Translations under genes and position numbers: made by a program
In this document: positions 36,236-45,730 of the stretch, one piece after another
How positions within the stretch are numbered: the first letter of the stretch is position 1
Layout: the number at the start of each line of letters is the position of its first letter
NCBI GenBank assembly: GCA_017450925.1
Contig: JAFSSS010000068.1
Coordinates: 1 to 57,689 of the forward strand
Origin: Ruminococcus sp.
GTDB lineage: Bacteria; Bacillota; Clostridia; Oscillospirales; Ruminococcaceae
DNA: 57,689 nucleotides
Direction of reading: 5' to 3'
The notes under the pieces: generated by a model
The model's database searches: none
Seen by the model: the letters and a program-made list of their open reading frames with translations, nothing else
What the model was told of the DNA's origin: nothing

Positions 36236-37126
36236 ATGAAACTAAGAAGAACTATTATTGCTGTGCTTAGCGCTCTCGCAATGACCGGCGCTGCGGCACT
36301 GACCTCCTGCGGCTCCTCCGACAGCTCCTCTAAGGCTGATAACAGCACTGCTGCTGACATCAGCACCCCCGCCGCTGCCGAAAGCACCGCTGAACCCTCC
36401 GGCGAGGGCGACGGCTCTTGGAAAAAGGTACAGGACAGCGGCAAGCTGATCCTCGGACTGGATGCCACCTTCAAGCCTATGGGCTACACCAGCGAGAACG
36501 ATGAGATCGTAGGCTTCGACATCGACTGCGCCAAGGAGGTATGCACCCGTCTCGGCATCAAGCTGGAGACCTACGGCGTAAACTGGGACACCAAGGAGAT
36601 CGACCTTGACGCCGGCACTATCGACTGCATTTGGAACGGCCTTTCGGTTTCCGAGGAGCGCAAAAAGGTCATGCTTATGAGCGAGCCTTATATGCAGAAC
36701 AAAATGGTATTCGTTGTAAATGACAGCAGCGAGATCAAGACACTTTCCGACCTCAACGGCAAGTCTGTTGCCGTTCAGAACGGCTCTACCGCTCAGGAGA
36801 TCCTTGTGGCATCTGATGTCGGCAAAACTGTTACCGTCAACGAGCTTGGCACCAATGTTGAGGCTCTCAACCAGCTTGAAATGAATATGTGCGACGCTGT
36901 TTTCCTTGACTCGGTAGTTGCTGAATACGAGATCTCGACTTCCGGCAAGGCCTTCAGAATGCTTGAGGAGGGTCTTGAGCCCGAGGAGTACGCTATCGGC
37001 TTCAGGCTTGGCGACAAGGAGCTTTGCGACAAGGTCTATGGCACACTGAAGGAAATGAAGGCTGACGGCAAGCTGGCCGAGATATCCACCAAATGGTTCG
37101 GCAAGGATATCACCACAGTTAAATAA
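36236..37126 (+). CDS. Amino-acid-type ABC transporter substrate-binding lipoprotein (296 aa)
   Basis: Periplasmic-binding-protein family 3 lipoprotein. Signal peptide with lipobox LTSC near residue 25, a Ser/Ala-rich linker to about 60, then the binding domain: LILGLDATFKPMGYTSENDE, VGFDIDCAKEVCTRLGIKLE, CIWNGLSVSEERKKVMLMSE, GKSVAVQNGSTAQEILV and a C-terminal GKLAEISTKWFGKD. These fit polar or cystine-type amino acid binding proteins. I prefer ATG 36236 (7 bases after AAAGGAAG) to 36230. No permease or ATPase follows: a terminator comes directly, so it may serve a transporter encoded elsewhere. Confidence 0.88.
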   Translation: MKLRRTIIAVLSALAMTGAAALTSCGSSDSSSKADNSTAADISTPAAAESTAEPSGEGDGSWKKVQDSGKLILGLDATFKPMGYTSENDEIVGFDIDCAKEVCTRLGIKLETYGVNWDTKEIDLDAGTIDCIWNGLSVSEERKKVMLMSEPYMQNKMVFVVNDSSEIKTLSDLNGKSVAVQNGSTAQEILVASDVGKTVTVNELGTNVEALNQLEMNMCDAVFLDSVVAEYEISTSGKAFRMLEEGLEPEEYAIGFRLGDKELCDKVYGTLKEMKADGKLAEISTKWFGKDITTVK

Positions 37127-37146
37127 CAACTCACATCAAATGAACT

Positions 37147-37187
37147 GACCGGGCGGCTCCCAATCGGAGCTGCCCGGTCTTTTTTTA
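37147..37187 (+). terminator. Terminator after binding-protein gene
   Basis: GACCGGGC-G-GCTCC pairs with GGAGC-T-GCCCGGTC, followed by a run of seven T. Confidence 0.93.
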
Positions 37188-37191
37188 TCTG

Positions 37192-37222
37192 CACAAAAAA
37201 GGCCGCCCTTGTGGGACAGCCT
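37192..37222 (-). terminator. Terminator of the ribosomal protein operon (after rplQ)
   Basis: On the minus strand GGCTGTCCC, loop ACAA, GGGCGGCC, then TTTTTT. Two G-T pairs. It stops the S10-spc-alpha transcript 12 bases after rplQ. Confidence 0.85.
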
Positions 37223-37233
37223 TGAATGCGATA

Positions 37234-37575
37234 TTAAACCAACTTGATAATAGCCATTTCAGCAGCATCACCGCGGCGGGGACCTGTCTTGATGATCTGG
37301 GTGTAACCGCCGTTGCGTCCGGAATAACCGGGAGCGATGTCATCAAACAGCTTCTTAGCTACGGACTCCTTAGTTATATAAGCGAGTACCTGACGCTTTG
37401 AATGGAGGTCGCCGACTTTGCCGAGGGTTATCATTTTCTCGGTCATAGCGCTTACTTCCTTAGCTCTTGTCACAGTTGTTTCTATCTTACCGTTTTCGAG
37501 AAGGTATGTGACCATAGCTCTGAGCATTGCCTTTCTGTGGTCGGTAGCCCTTCCCAGCTTTCTTGTGCCTGGCAT
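37234..37575 (-). CDS. rplQ: 50S ribosomal protein L17 (113 aa)
   Basis: Short bacterial L17: starts [20 protein letters not shown] and ends [12 protein letters not shown], the family's conserved C-terminus. It lies near the peptide exit tunnel. Last gene of the cluster, 18 bases after rpoA; a terminator follows. Confidence 0.97.
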   Translation of the reverse strand: MPGTRKLGRATDHRKAMLRAMVTYLLENGKIETTVTRAKEVSAMTEKMITLGKVGDLHSKRQVLAYITKESVAKKLFDDIAPGYSGRNGGYTQIIKTGPRRGDAAEMAIIKLV

Positions 37576-37593
37576 AGATATTCACTCCTTAAT

Positions 37594-38562
37594 TTAATTA
37601 TCTTCTTCAGAACTGAGGTCGTAGCCCAGCGATTGCAGCTTTTCCTTAACCTCATCAAATGATTTCTTACCAAGGTTTCTGACCTTCATCATTTCTTCTG
37701 CCGACTTTCCGATCAGGTCGTTAACGGTATTGATGCCTGCACGCTTCAGGCAGTTGAATGAACGCACCGATAAGTCAAGTTCCTCAATGGTCATCTCCAG
37801 GATCTTCTCCTTGCCCTTATCATCCTTTTCGGCCATCATCTCTACAGTGCCTGCCTCTTCCGAGAGGTCAATGAAGAGATTAAGATGCTCGTTGAGGAGT
37901 TTGGCTGCCAGCGATACAGCTTCCTTAGCCGAGATAGTGCCGTCGGTCCAAACCTCGATAGTGAGCTTATCGTAATCGGTGATCTGTCCTACACGGGTAT
38001 TATCCACAGTGTAGTTCACCTTGAGTACCGGTGTGTAAATGCTGTCAACAGCGATAACGCCTATAGGCACATTGCCCTGCTTCTGCATAATAGCCTTGTT
38101 CTTTTCGGCGGGAACATAGCCCCTGCCTCTGTCCAGAACGATCTCCATATACAGCTTAGCGCCTGCGCTAAGAGTAGCGATATGCATATCGGGAACGAGG
38201 ATGCCTACCTCGGAATCAGTCTTGATGTCTCCGGCAGTAACGACGCATTCGCCTTCTGCCTCGATATATACGGTCTTGGGACCGTCGCCGTAAAGCTTTG
38301 CAGTCAATCCCTTGAGGTTGAGGATGATCTCTGTAACATCCTCCTTGACTCCGGGGATAGTAGAGAGCTCATGGTGAACGCCGTCGATCTTTACGGATGT
38401 AACGGCCACACCCGGCAATGAGGAGAGCAGCACTCTTCTGAGCGAGTTGCCCAGTGTCGTGCCGTAGCCGCGCTCCAACGGTTCAAGGATGAACTTTCCA
38501 TATGTTCCGTTGCTTTTAAGCTCGGCTGTTTCGATCTCAGGCTTTTCTATTTTTTCAAGCAT
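37594..38562 (-). CDS. rpoA: DNA-directed RNA polymerase subunit alpha (322 aa)
   Basis: Assembly platform of RNA polymerase. The N-terminal dimerisation domain ([33 protein letters not shown]) and C-terminal UP-element/activator-binding domain ([40 protein letters not shown]) are complete. Lies between rpsD and rplQ as in most Firmicutes. GAGGGT precedes ATG. Confidence 0.97.
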   Translation of the reverse strand: MLEKIEKPEIETAELKSNGTYGKFILEPLERGYGTTLGNSLRRVLLSSLPGVAVTSVKIDGVHHELSTIPGVKEDVTEIILNLKGLTAKLYGDGPKTVYIEAEGECVVTAGDIKTDSEVGILVPDMHIATLSAGAKLYMEIVLDRGRGYVPAEKNKAIMQKQGNVPIGVIAVDSIYTPVLKVNYTVDNTRVGQITDYDKLTIEVWTDGTISAKEAVSLAAKLLNEHLNLFIDLSEEAGTVEMMAEKDDKGKEKILEMTIEELDLSVRSFNCLKRAGINTVNDLIGKSAEEMMKVRNLGKKSFDEVKEKLQSLGYDLSSEEDN

Positions 38563-38647
38563 TTATTGACCCTCCTGTATCTGAACTCAGGCTACGCCTG
38601 TCACGCAGCCCTTAACCCTTCTGCAGTGTCCGAATAATTCAGACAGC

Positions 38648-39247
38648 TTACTTTGAATACAGCTCGACGATGAGGTGCTCCTCCAGCTCGTAGTCGAGAT
38701 CGTCCTTAACAGGCATACGGACAACCTTTGCGTTCTGTGCGTCCTTATTCACGTCCAGCCACGAGGGAGTGAGTCTGCCGGCAGTTGTCTCTGCGATCTG
38801 CTTGAACTTCTCGCTCTTCTTGCTGTTCTCTCTAAGTGAGATAACGTCGCCTACCTTTACTCTGTAGGAAGGAATGTCAACTCTCTTGCCGTTTACGTCA
38901 TAATGTCCGTGTACGACCAGCTGTCTTGCCTCTCTTCTTGTGGAAGCAAGGCCCATTCTGAATACTACGTTATCCAGTCTCGACTCAAGAAGGGTGATAA
39001 GGTTCTCACCGGCCTGGCCTTCCATCTTCTGAGCGATCTCGAAGTAGTGATAGAACTGCTTCTCGAGCATTCCGTAGATGAACTTCAGCTTCTGCTTTTC
39101 CTTCAGCTGAAGGCCGTATTCAGAGACCTTCCTGCGCTTGTTGGCGTCGGGGTTACGCTTGGTATAATCCTTGGTCGCGCCCATTACCATGGGGCTGATG
39201 CCAAGGCTTCTGCACTTCTTATAAATTGGTTCTTTGCTAACTGCCAT
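38648..39247 (-). CDS. rpsD: 30S ribosomal protein S4 (199 aa)
   Basis: Primary 16S rRNA binder that nucleates small-subunit assembly. RREARQLVVHGHYDVNGKRV is the S4 RNA-binding domain. The frame is open to 39271, but ATG 39247 (MAVSKEPIYKKCRSLG) has GGAGG at good spacing. The N-terminus has one cysteine rather than the four of zinc-type S4. Unlike many Firmicutes, where rpsD is separate, it is inside the alpha operon here. Confidence 0.96.
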   Translation of the reverse strand: MAVSKEPIYKKCRSLGISPMVMGATKDYTKRNPDANKRRKVSEYGLQLKEKQKLKFIYGMLEKQFYHYFEIAQKMEGQAGENLITLLESRLDNVVFRMGLASTRREARQLVVHGHYDVNGKRVDIPSYRVKVGDVISLRENSKKSEKFKQIAETTAGRLTPSWLDVNKDAQNAKVVRMPVKDDLDYELEEHLIVELYSK

Positions 39248-39253
39248 AGTAGA

Positions 39254-39374
39254 TAAACCTCCGTTTTTCAATAATTATCGAGCCTCTCTGCCTGTGTTTC
39301 GGCGGCTATTAGCCGCCGAGACAACCACCGGCTGCCCGACTTTGAGTAAACTTAGAAACTCAAATCTGCAAAAA
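39254..39374 (-). promoter_or_regulatory. rpsD leader with perfect hairpin
   Basis: The rpsK-rpsD gap contains a perfect 9-bp stem (TCGGCGGCT 39299-39307, loop ATT, AGCCGCCGA 39311-39319) without a U-tract and, upstream in transcript order, a 7-bp dyad TTTGAGT/ACTCAAA (39342-39365). S4 is known to repress its own operon in other bacteria; this could be the S4 target. Confidence 0.45.
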
Positions 39375-39773
39375 TTATACTCTTCTCCTCTTGGGAGGAC
39401 GGCATCCGTTGTGGGGGATCGGGGTAACATCCTTGATAAGCTTTACCTCAAGATCCTCGCTCTGGAGCGCACGGATAGCAGCCTCACGGCCGGCACCGGG
39501 TCCCTTAACGAACACCTCAACGACCTTCAGGCCATGCTCCTTGGCAGCTCTTGCAGCAGTTTCAGCAGCAGTCTGAGCGGCAAAGGGAGTTGACTTCTTT
39601 GAGCCTCTGAAGCCGAGGCCGCCTGCAGAAGCCCATGAAATTGCATTGCCCTGCATATCGGTGATAGTAACGATCGTGTTGTTGAAGGTGGACTGGATAT
39701 GAACCTGTCCCTGCTCAATATTCTTTCTTTCACGACGGCGACGGATTGTCGTCTTTTTCTTAGGCTGAGCCAT
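39375..39773 (-). CDS. rpsK: 30S ribosomal protein S11 (132 aa)
   Basis: Platform protein at the mRNA exit. [39 protein letters not shown] and the C-terminal [12 protein letters not shown] are the family marks. It is 14 bases after rpsM; its ATG follows GGAGGGTG. Confidence 0.97.
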   Translation of the reverse strand: MAQPKKKTTIRRRRERKNIEQGQVHIQSTFNNTIVTITDMQGNAISWASAGGLGFRGSKKSTPFAAQTAAETAARAAKEHGLKVVEVFVKGPGAGREAAIRALQSEDLEVKLIKDVTPIPHNGCRPPKRRRV

Positions 39774-39787
39774 TCTTCACACCCTCC

Positions 39788-40156
39788 TTACTTCTTCTTG
39801 TTGGCGATTGTCTTTACAGGACCCTTGCGGGTTCTTGCATTCGTCTTGGTTCTCTGTCCTCTTACAGGCAGACCTCTCTTGTGGCGAACGCCTCTGTAGC
39901 AACCGATCTCGACAAGTCTTTTAATGTTAAGAGCAACATTTCTTCTAAGGTCGCCCTCAACAGTCAGATTATGGTCAATATACTCTCTAAGTTTTGCCAC
40001 ATCGTCCTCTGAGAGATCCTTAACTCTCGTGTCGGGGTTTACACCCGTAGCCTCGAGGATCTTAGTAGCAGTGTTGCGACCGATGCCGTAGATATAGGTG
40101 AGACCTATCTCAACTCTCTTATCCTTCGGCAGGTCAATACCAGCAATACGAGCCAT
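39788..40156 (-). CDS. rpsM: 30S ribosomal protein S13 (122 aa)
   Basis: Head protein contacting tRNA and L5. Starts [20 protein letters not shown] and has [20 protein letters not shown] near the C-terminus. Normal length; between rpmJ and rpsK. Confidence 0.97.
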   Translation of the reverse strand: MARIAGIDLPKDKRVEIGLTYIYGIGRNTATKILEATGVNPDTRVKDLSEDDVAKLREYIDHNLTVEGDLRRNVALNIKRLVEIGCYRGVRHKRGLPVRGQRTKTNARTRKGPVKTIANKKK

Positions 40157-40185
40157 TTTTTAGCTGCACCTCCATACTTGGTTTG

Positions 40186-40299
40186 TTAGCCTTGACGCTG
40201 CTTGTGCTTGGGGTTCTGGCAGATAACCATTATCTTGCCCTTTCTTTTGATAACCTTGCACTTTTCGCAGATAGGCTTAACTGAAGGTCTTACTTTCAT
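40186..40299 (-). CDS. rpmJ: 50S ribosomal protein L36 (37 aa)
   Basis: Short gene reading [20 protein letters not shown], then [17 protein letters not shown]. Zinc ligands Cys11, Cys14, Cys27 and His32 are intact, so this is the zinc-binding C+ form. GGAGGT lies upstream of ATG 40299. Usual position between infA and rpsM. Confidence 0.97.
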   Translation of the reverse strand: MKVRPSVKPICEKCKVIKRKGKIMVICQNPKHKQRQG

Positions 40300-40355
40300 C
40301 GAAATACCTCCTTTGGTTTGTGAAGCGGGTCGCCCCGCACTGTCTCGAAAAGAGC

Positions 40356-40574
40356 TTACTTAGCTCTCCATGTGATCCTGCCCTTGTTCAGGTCTTAGGG
40401 TGACATTTCGACCTTGACCTTATCACCGGGCACGATACGGATATAGTTCATACGAAGCTTGCCCGAAACGTGAGCAAGGATCATATGTCCGTTTGCAAGC
40501 TGCACATTGAACTTAGCGCCGGGAAGCGCCTCTGTTACAGTGCCTTCAAGTTCGATTACGTCTTCTTTTGACAT
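40356..40574 (-). pseudogene. infA: Translation initiation factor IF-1 with in-frame TAA (72 codons; 59 aa to the stop)
   Basis: IF-1 binds the ribosomal A site during initiation and is essential where tested. The frame from ATG 40574 reads [20 protein letters not shown], then the OB-fold with [20 protein letters not shown] and [12 protein letters not shown], then TAA (40397-40395), then [12 protein letters not shown] and the normal TAA at 40358-40356. In IF-1 the interrupted position is Tyr (family motif SPYDLxKGRI), so TAT or TAC has become TAA by one base change. Without the stop the length is exactly 72 aa, the family norm. The following 12 residues are perfectly kept. I label it pseudogene only formally: sequencing error, readthrough, or a functional 59-aa form are open. 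Confidence 0.9.
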
Positions 40575-40595
40575 ACAGAGAATACCTCTTCCTTC

Positions 40596-40883
40596 TCACT
40601 CGTTGTTCATTTGGCAGCAGACCTCTCCGTTCGCTTTTTCAAGCTCCCTTAAAAGCCCGCGCAGCTTTCTGTCTGTCAGTCCCTCGGTCTCAATAAACGC
40701 TCCCACAGGTGAAATGTGCTTCCTGTTCTTCTTCTTCGGCTTAGCGAGCTTTCTCTCCCTGCCGTCGCTGATGTACACGAAGCCGCCGTCTGCCGCTGCA
40801 GCAACGAAGCAGCGACCTTTCTCACGGCCTGCCAGAGCCCTTACCACCGATCCGACCTTTATATCTGCAAAGCCCTCACTCAT
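40596..40883 (-). CDS. KOW-domain RNA-binding protein (95 aa)
   Basis: Small L14e-like protein regularly found between map and infA in Clostridia. The N-terminal KOW motif (VGSVVRALAGREKGRCFVAA) is followed by a Lys/Arg-rich RERKLAKPKKKNRKHISPVG segment fit for RNA binding. The ATG overlaps the map stop by 4 bases. Presumed ribosome-associated; exact role unknown. Confidence 0.88.
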   Translation of the reverse strand: MSEGFADIKVGSVVRALAGREKGRCFVAAAADGGFVYISDGRERKLAKPKKKNRKHISPVGAFIETEGLTDRKLRGLLRELEKANGEVCCQMNNE

Positions 40884-41629
40884 ACCAGCTTGTCAAGCAC
40901 GACACATCCGGTCTGTGTTATGGCTATTGCGTGCTCAAAGTGAGCTGCCCATTTGCCGTCCTGTGTTTTTACAGTCCAGCCGTCGGGCATGATCTTTATG
41001 GCCGCCGAGCCCATGTTTATCATCGGCTCGATGCATATCACCATGCCGGCCTGTAATTTGATACCCTTTCCGGCGGTGCCGAAATTCGGTATCTCGGGTT
41101 CCTCGTGCATATCTCTTCCGAGACCGTGCCCGACGAACTCTCTTACGACCGAAAAGCCTCTTTCCTCATTATACTTCTGGATAGCCGCACCTATATCGCC
41201 CACTCTTACGCCGGGCTTTACCATAGACACTGCCAGCTCCAGGCTCTCGCTGGTCGAGTCCAGCAGCGCCTGAACCTCGGGTGCTATCTTTCCGCACGCA
41301 AAGGTCCGGCAGGCATCACCGTAATAGCCGTCGATCAGAGCGCCCGTATCCACCGATACGATATCGCCCTCCTTGATCTTTCTCGGCCCGGGTATGCCGT
41401 GGATGACCTCCTCATTCACCGAGATACACGCCGCAGCGGGGAACCCGCCGTAGCCCTTGAAGCCCGGCTTGGCTCCGTGGGAGGTGAAATATCTCTCCAC
41501 CACCTTATCCAGCTCTTTGGTAGTCATTCCCGGCCGAAGAGCCTCACGGGCGGCCTCGAGGGCTCCCGCTGTCAACTCTCCTGCCTTGCGGAGCTTTTCG
41601 ATCTCCTTGTTTGATTTGATAAGGATCAT
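40880..41629 (-). CDS. map: Methionine aminopeptidase type I (249 aa)
   Basis: Removes N-terminal methionine from nascent proteins. Metal ligands are in place: VDTGALIDGYYGDACRTF (two Asp), GHGLGRDMHEEPEIPNF (His), CIEPMI (Glu) and HFEHAIAI (Glu). No N-terminal zinc-finger linker extension. It lies between adk and the KOW gene, overlapping the latter by ATGA. Confidence 0.97.
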   Translation of the reverse strand: MILIKSNKEIEKLRKAGELTAGALEAAREALRPGMTTKELDKVVERYFTSHGAKPGFKGYGGFPAAACISVNEEVIHGIPGPRKIKEGDIVSVDTGALIDGYYGDACRTFACGKIAPEVQALLDSTSESLELAVSMVKPGVRVGDIGAAIQKYNEERGFSVVREFVGHGLGRDMHEEPEIPNFGTAGKGIKLQAGMVICIEPMINMGSAAIKIMPDGWTVKTQDGKWAAHFEHAIAITQTGCVVLDKLV

Positions 41630-41664
41630 AACTGCTCTTCTTTCTATCGGCCGATCACGCCGTT

Positions 41665-42297
41665 TCAGCCCTTAACAGCTGCGAGAGTGAGCTTTGAGGT
41701 ATCCTCAACATTCTCCTGTCCCTCAACTGTCACGAGCTTGCCCTGTGCTGCATAGTAATCCTTCAGCGGAGCAGTCTGCTCATGATAGGTCTTCAGTCTG
41801 CTGATAACGGTCTCGGGCTGGTCATCCTTACGGATAACAAGCTCCTTGCCGCAGACATCGCAGACGCCCTCGACCTTACTGGGCTTGAAGTCAACGTGAT
41901 AGGTAGCGCCGCAGTCGAGGCAGACTCTTCTGCCGGAAAGTCTCTGCTTGATAGTTTCATCGGGAACAAAGATCTCTACTACCTTATCTATTGTAACGCC
42001 CATAGCGTCCAGCGCCTCTGCCTGAGGAACTGTTCTGGGGAAGCCGTCAAGGATGAAGCCGTTCTGTGCGTCCGGCTCTGCGATCCTGTCCTTGAGGATA
42101 CCGATCACGATATCATCGGAAACAAGAGCGCCTGCATCCATAGCGGCCTTTGCTTTCAGGCCGTACTCAGTGCCGGCCTTAACGGCAGCTCTGAGCATAT
42201 TGCCTGTAGAAATCGTAGGAATGTTCAATGCGTTGCAGATGACCTCTGCCTGTGTGCCCTTGCCGGCACCGGGAGCGCCTAAAAGTATCAGATTCAT
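41665..42297 (-). CDS. adk: Adenylate kinase, zinc-LID type (210 aa)
   Basis: Interconverts ATP + AMP and 2 ADP. P-loop [12 protein letters not shown] at residue 7, [14 protein letters not shown] and a LID with four cysteines (CLDCGATYH and CDVCGKELV) that bind zinc, as usual in Gram-positives. Between secY and map in the spc operon. Length normal. Confidence 0.97.
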   Translation of the reverse strand: MNLILLGAPGAGKGTQAEVICNALNIPTISTGNMLRAAVKAGTEYGLKAKAAMDAGALVSDDIVIGILKDRIAEPDAQNGFILDGFPRTVPQAEALDAMGVTIDKVVEIFVPDETIKQRLSGRRVCLDCGATYHVDFKPSKVEGVCDVCGKELVIRKDDQPETVISRLKTYHEQTAPLKDYYAAQGKLVTVEGQENVEDTSKLTLAAVKG

Positions 42298-42313
42298 AGT
42301 CTAACTCCTTTAC

Positions 42314-43618
42314 TTACTCAAGGAAGCCCTTGTGATGACGCATCATCATCTGGCTCTCCATAGTTCTTACGGTCTCAAGTGCTACGCTTACTACGATGAG
42401 TATGGAAGTACCGCCCATTGCGATAGGCACACCGCTGATCGCGCCGAAGATGATCGGGAAGATAGCGATGATTCCAAGGAAGATCGCGCCCACAAGAGTG
42501 ATCTTTGAAAGTATCCTCTTGAAGTAGTCGCTGGTGGGCTTGCCGGGTCTTATACCGGGAACGCCTCCGTTTGACTGTCTCAGGTTATTGGCGATCTCAA
42601 CGGGGTTATACTGCATCGAAACATAGAAATAGTTAAATCCTATGATAAGCAGGAAATACAGTACTGCATAGAACGGATGATTATATCCGAACCACCTCAG
42701 CAGACCTGCATAGAAGCCGGTATCGCTCTCGGGCTTGCCGATGAACATTTCCAGTGTCGAGGGCAGTGACATGAATGCCATTGCGAAGATGATAGGAAGA
42801 ACGCCGCTCATACAAACCTTGATAGGAATAAAGGTGTTCTGTCCGCCGTACTGTTTTCTGCCGACGATCCTTTTTGCATACATGATAGGTATGCGTCTTT
42901 CGGCCTCGTTCATGAAGATAATGAACGCGATCATTAGGATAAATATCACGATGATGATAGGTACAAGAACGATGTACTTAGCCTCACCGGTCTTCATCAG
43001 CATGATAAGGTTCCATATTGCCGAGGGTCCTCTTGCGATGATACCTGCGAACAGGAGCATCGAAACGCCGTTGCCTATGCCCTTCTCACTGATCTGATCG
43101 CCGAGCCATATCGTCAGCGATGCGCCGGCTACGAAGCACATGATAATAACGATCTCAGAGAACCATTTCTCCCAGCCGCTGGTATATACCAGCGCAGTGG
43201 CTGTGCCGCCGAGAGTTCTGTAGTATGCCCAGCCCTGGAATATTGCTATGCCCAGCGCTACATACTTAGTGATCTTATTAAGCTTCTTTCTGCCCTCGGG
43301 TCCTTCCTTCTGGAGTCTTTCCAGCGGAGGCAGAGCATAGGTCAGAAGCTGGATAATGATCTGCGCATTGATATAAGGTCCGACCGAAAGCGCAAGGATA
43401 GTAGCCTTACTCATATTGCCGCCCGAAAGAACGTTCAGGTAGCTGAAGAAGTTACCGGTTGCGTCATTGGTCTCGAACCAGCTTGCGATAGCGTCCGAAT
43501 CCAAATACGGAACGGGCACCGCGCCGCCGATCCTGTAAATGATGATAATGAAAAGTGTAAATAACAGCTTCCTTCTCAGCTCAGGAACTCTCCAGGCGTT
43601 GCGAAACGTTTCTATCAC
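42314..43618 (-). CDS. secY: Preprotein translocase subunit SecY (434 aa)
   Basis: Pore of the Sec protein-export channel; ten membrane helices are visible. The plug/first helix region (FTLFIIIIYRIGGAVPVPYL), LSVGPYINAQIIIQLLTYAL and the cytoplasmic loop QYNPVEIANNLRQSNGGVPG, then IRPGKPTSDY are typical. It starts one base after the rplO stop. Confidence 0.97.
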   Translation of the reverse strand: MIETFRNAWRVPELRRKLLFTLFIIIIYRIGGAVPVPYLDSDAIASWFETNDATGNFFSYLNVLSGGNMSKATILALSVGPYINAQIIIQLLTYALPPLERLQKEGPEGRKKLNKITKYVALGIAIFQGWAYYRTLGGTATALVYTSGWEKWFSEIVIIMCFVAGASLTIWLGDQISEKGIGNGVSMLLFAGIIARGPSAIWNLIMLMKTGEAKYIVLVPIIIVIFILMIAFIIFMNEAERRIPIMYAKRIVGRKQYGGQNTFIPIKVCMSGVLPIIFAMAFMSLPSTLEMFIGKPESDTGFYAGLLRWFGYNHPFYAVLYFLLIIGFNYFYVSMQYNPVEIANNLRQSNGGVPGIRPGKPTSDYFKRILSKITLVGAIFLGIIAIFPIIFGAISGVPIAMGGTSILIVVSVALETVRTMESQMMMRHHKGFLE

Positions 43619-43619
43619 T

Positions 43620-44060
43620 TTACATCACCTCAGCCTTTCCGCCTGCCTTTTCGATTTTTTCCTTTGCAGAAGCGGAAAATGCTGCTGCCTTTACTGTAAG
43701 GCTCTTGGTAAGCTCTCCGTTGCCAAGTACCTTAACGCCGTCAAGCTCCTTGGTAACGAGCCCCGCTGCCTTGAGCAGCTCGGTATCTACAACTGTGCCG
43801 TCAACAAATCTCTCGAGATCCGAAACATTGATAACAGTATATTCTGTTGCAAAGATATTATTGAATCCGCGCTTGGGGATTCTACGTGCGAGTGAGGTCT
43901 GTCCGCCTTCAAAGCCCGGTCTTACGCCGCCGCCCGAACGGGCATTCTGACCCTTGTGTCCCTTGCCTGCAGTCTTGCCCCAGCCGGAGCCGTGACCTCT
44001 GCCGATCCTCTTACGATCGGTCTTAGAGCCTGCAGCAGGTGATAACTCGTGCAGTTTCAT
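43620..44060 (-). CDS. rplO: 50S ribosomal protein L15 (146 aa)
   Basis: Late-assembly large-subunit protein. Gly/Lys/Arg-rich start [19 protein letters not shown] and [20 protein letters not shown] are diagnostic. Translationally close to secY (1 base). Confidence 0.97.
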   Translation of the reverse strand: MKLHELSPAAGSKTDRKRIGRGHGSGWGKTAGKGHKGQNARSGGGVRPGFEGGQTSLARRIPKRGFNNIFATEYTVINVSDLERFVDGTVVDTELLKAAGLVTKELDGVKVLGNGELTKSLTVKAAAFSASAKEKIEKAGGKAEVM

Positions 44061-44080
44061 TGTTTAGCACCTCCTTGCTT

Positions 44081-44260
44081 TCACGCTTCAGTTACCTTTA
44101 TAAGGTGTGAAATGACCTTGATCTTGCCCTGTGTCTGTGCATTGTCAGGCTGCTCGGTCACATCACCGATCTTTTTAAGTCCGAGAGAATAAGCTGTCAA
44201 AACCTGCTTCTCAACCTTACTGTTAAGGCTCTTGACCAGTGTGATCTTCAAGTTTGCCAT
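44081..44260 (-). CDS. rpmD: 50S ribosomal protein L30 (59 aa)
   Basis: Short gene reading MANLKITLVKSLNSKVEKQV, then LTAYSLGLKKIGDVTEQPDN and a C-terminal IKVISHLIKVTEA. It is the bacterial L30 pattern in its normal place between rpsE and rplO. ATG 44260 follows GGAGGAG. Confidence 0.95.
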   Translation of the reverse strand: MANLKITLVKSLNSKVEKQVLTAYSLGLKKIGDVTEQPDNAQTQGKIKVISHLIKVTEA

Positions 44261-44274
44261 GGTTACTCTCCTCC

Positions 44275-44772
44275 TTAGCCTATAATTTCCTTAGCGGTCT
44301 TTCCTCTCTTAGCTGCCACCTCGTCAAGCGACTTGACCGAAGCCAGACCGTTTACTGTTGCTCTTACAACATTGCAGGGATTGTTTGAACGAAGCGACTT
44401 CGCTCTGATATCCTTGATGCCTGCTGCCTCAACAACTGCTCTGACGGTGCCGCCGGCGATTACGCCGGTACCCTTTGCGGCGGGCTTCAGGAGGACCTCT
44501 CCTGCGCCGAATTTGCCGACGATCTCGTGGGGGATCGTTGTGCCCTTGAGAGATACCTTAACCAGGTTCTTCTTAGCATCCTCGATGCCCTTGCGGATAG
44601 CGTCGGGAACTTCGGACGACTTGCCGATGCCGAAGCCCACTGTGCCGTTTCCGTCGCCGACAACGATGAGTGCCGAGAACTTCATGATACGGCCGCCCTT
44701 AACAGTCTTGGATACTCTGTTAATGGCTACTACCTTTTCGGTAAATTCTGTTGCTGCATCTATATTAGCCAA
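44275..44772 (-). CDS. rpsE: 30S ribosomal protein S5 (165 aa)
   Basis: Decoding-fidelity protein. [40 protein letters not shown] and the C-terminal [20 protein letters not shown] are the family marks. It lies 14 bases after rplR. Confidence 0.97.
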   Translation of the reverse strand: MANIDAATEFTEKVVAINRVSKTVKGGRIMKFSALIVVGDGNGTVGFGIGKSSEVPDAIRKGIEDAKKNLVKVSLKGTTIPHEIVGKFGAGEVLLKPAAKGTGVIAGGTVRAVVEAAGIKDIRAKSLRSNNPCNVVRATVNGLASVKSLDEVAAKRGKTAKEIIG

Positions 44773-44786
44773 AAGTATTCCCTCCT

Positions 44787-45146
44787 TTAGAACTTCAGTC
44801 CGCCTTCGCGGGCTCCGTCTGCCAATTCCTGTACGCGGCCGTGATACAGATAGCCGCCTCTGTCGAATACGACAGTTTCGATGCCCTTATCCTTGGCTGC
44901 CTTAGCGATCATCTCGCCGACCTTGCGCGCGCCTTCCTTATTGCCGCCGTTACCCTCAAAGTCCTTGGACATTGAAGAAGCAGCGCAAAGTGTAACACCG
45001 TTTACATCATCGATGATCTGAGCATAGATATGCTTAGAGGAGCGGAATACGTTCAGGCGGGGGCACTCGGGGGTACCGCTTACCTTGTTGCGGACTCTCA
45101 GGTGTCTTTTCACTCTTGCCTTTGCTCTGTCAAGCTTTTTCACCAT
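44787..45146 (-). CDS. rplR: 50S ribosomal protein L18 (119 aa)
   Basis: 5S rRNA-binding protein: RKR-rich start ([20 protein letters not shown]), [18 protein letters not shown] and a C-terminal [20 protein letters not shown]. Normal length and place. Confidence 0.97.
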   Translation of the reverse strand: MVKKLDRAKARVKRHLRVRNKVSGTPECPRLNVFRSSKHIYAQIIDDVNGVTLCAASSMSKDFEGNGGNKEGARKVGEMIAKAAKDKGIETVVFDRGGYLYHGRVQELADGAREGGLKF

Positions 45147-45165
45147 AGTGATTCTCTCCTTTTAA

Positions 45166-45717
45166 TTACTTCTTGCTGCCCTTACCGGCCTTACCTTCCT
45201 TGCGGATGATATACTCGCCGGTATAGCGGATGCCCTTGCCCTTGTAGGGCTCGGGAGGACGCTTCTCGCGGATCTCACAGGCGAACTGACCAACTGCCTG
45301 CTTGTCGATACCCGACACAACGATCTGGTTGGGCTGCGGAACGTCGATCTTGATGCCGTCGGTCTCGGGCACGATCACCTGATGCGAATAACCGAGGTTC
45401 ATTACAAGGTTGCTGCCCTGCTTCTGGGCTCTATAGCCGACGCCGACGATCTCGAGTGTCTTGGAAAAGCCGTTTGTAACTCCCTCAACCATATTATGGA
45501 TGAGAGTTCTTGTCAGGCCGTGAAGGCTCTTATGCAGCTTATCCTCTGTAGGACGGGCTACCTTTACCTCTGCGCCCTCGACAGTGATTATCATATCCTT
45601 GTTAAAGGTCTTTGTGAGTGTACCCTTAGGTCCCTTTACTGTTACAACGTTGCCGTCTGCAACAGATACCTCAACTCCGGCAGGAACACTAATAGGCTTT
45701 AAACCGATTCTTGACAT
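45166..45717 (-). CDS. rplF: 50S ribosomal protein L6 (183 aa)
   Basis: Two-domain protein near the factor-binding site. [17 protein letters not shown] at the start and [20 protein letters not shown] near the end are characteristic. A Lys/Gly tail follows. Confidence 0.97.
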   Translation of the reverse strand: MSRIGLKPISVPAGVEVSVADGNVVTVKGPKGTLTKTFNKDMIITVEGAEVKVARPTEDKLHKSLHGLTRTLIHNMVEGVTNGFSKTLEIVGVGYRAQKQGSNLVMNLGYSHQVIVPETDGIKIDVPQPNQIVVSGIDKQAVGQFACEIREKRPPEPYKGKGIRYTGEYIIRKEGKAGKGSKK

Positions 45718-45730
45718 ATATTAGTCCTCC

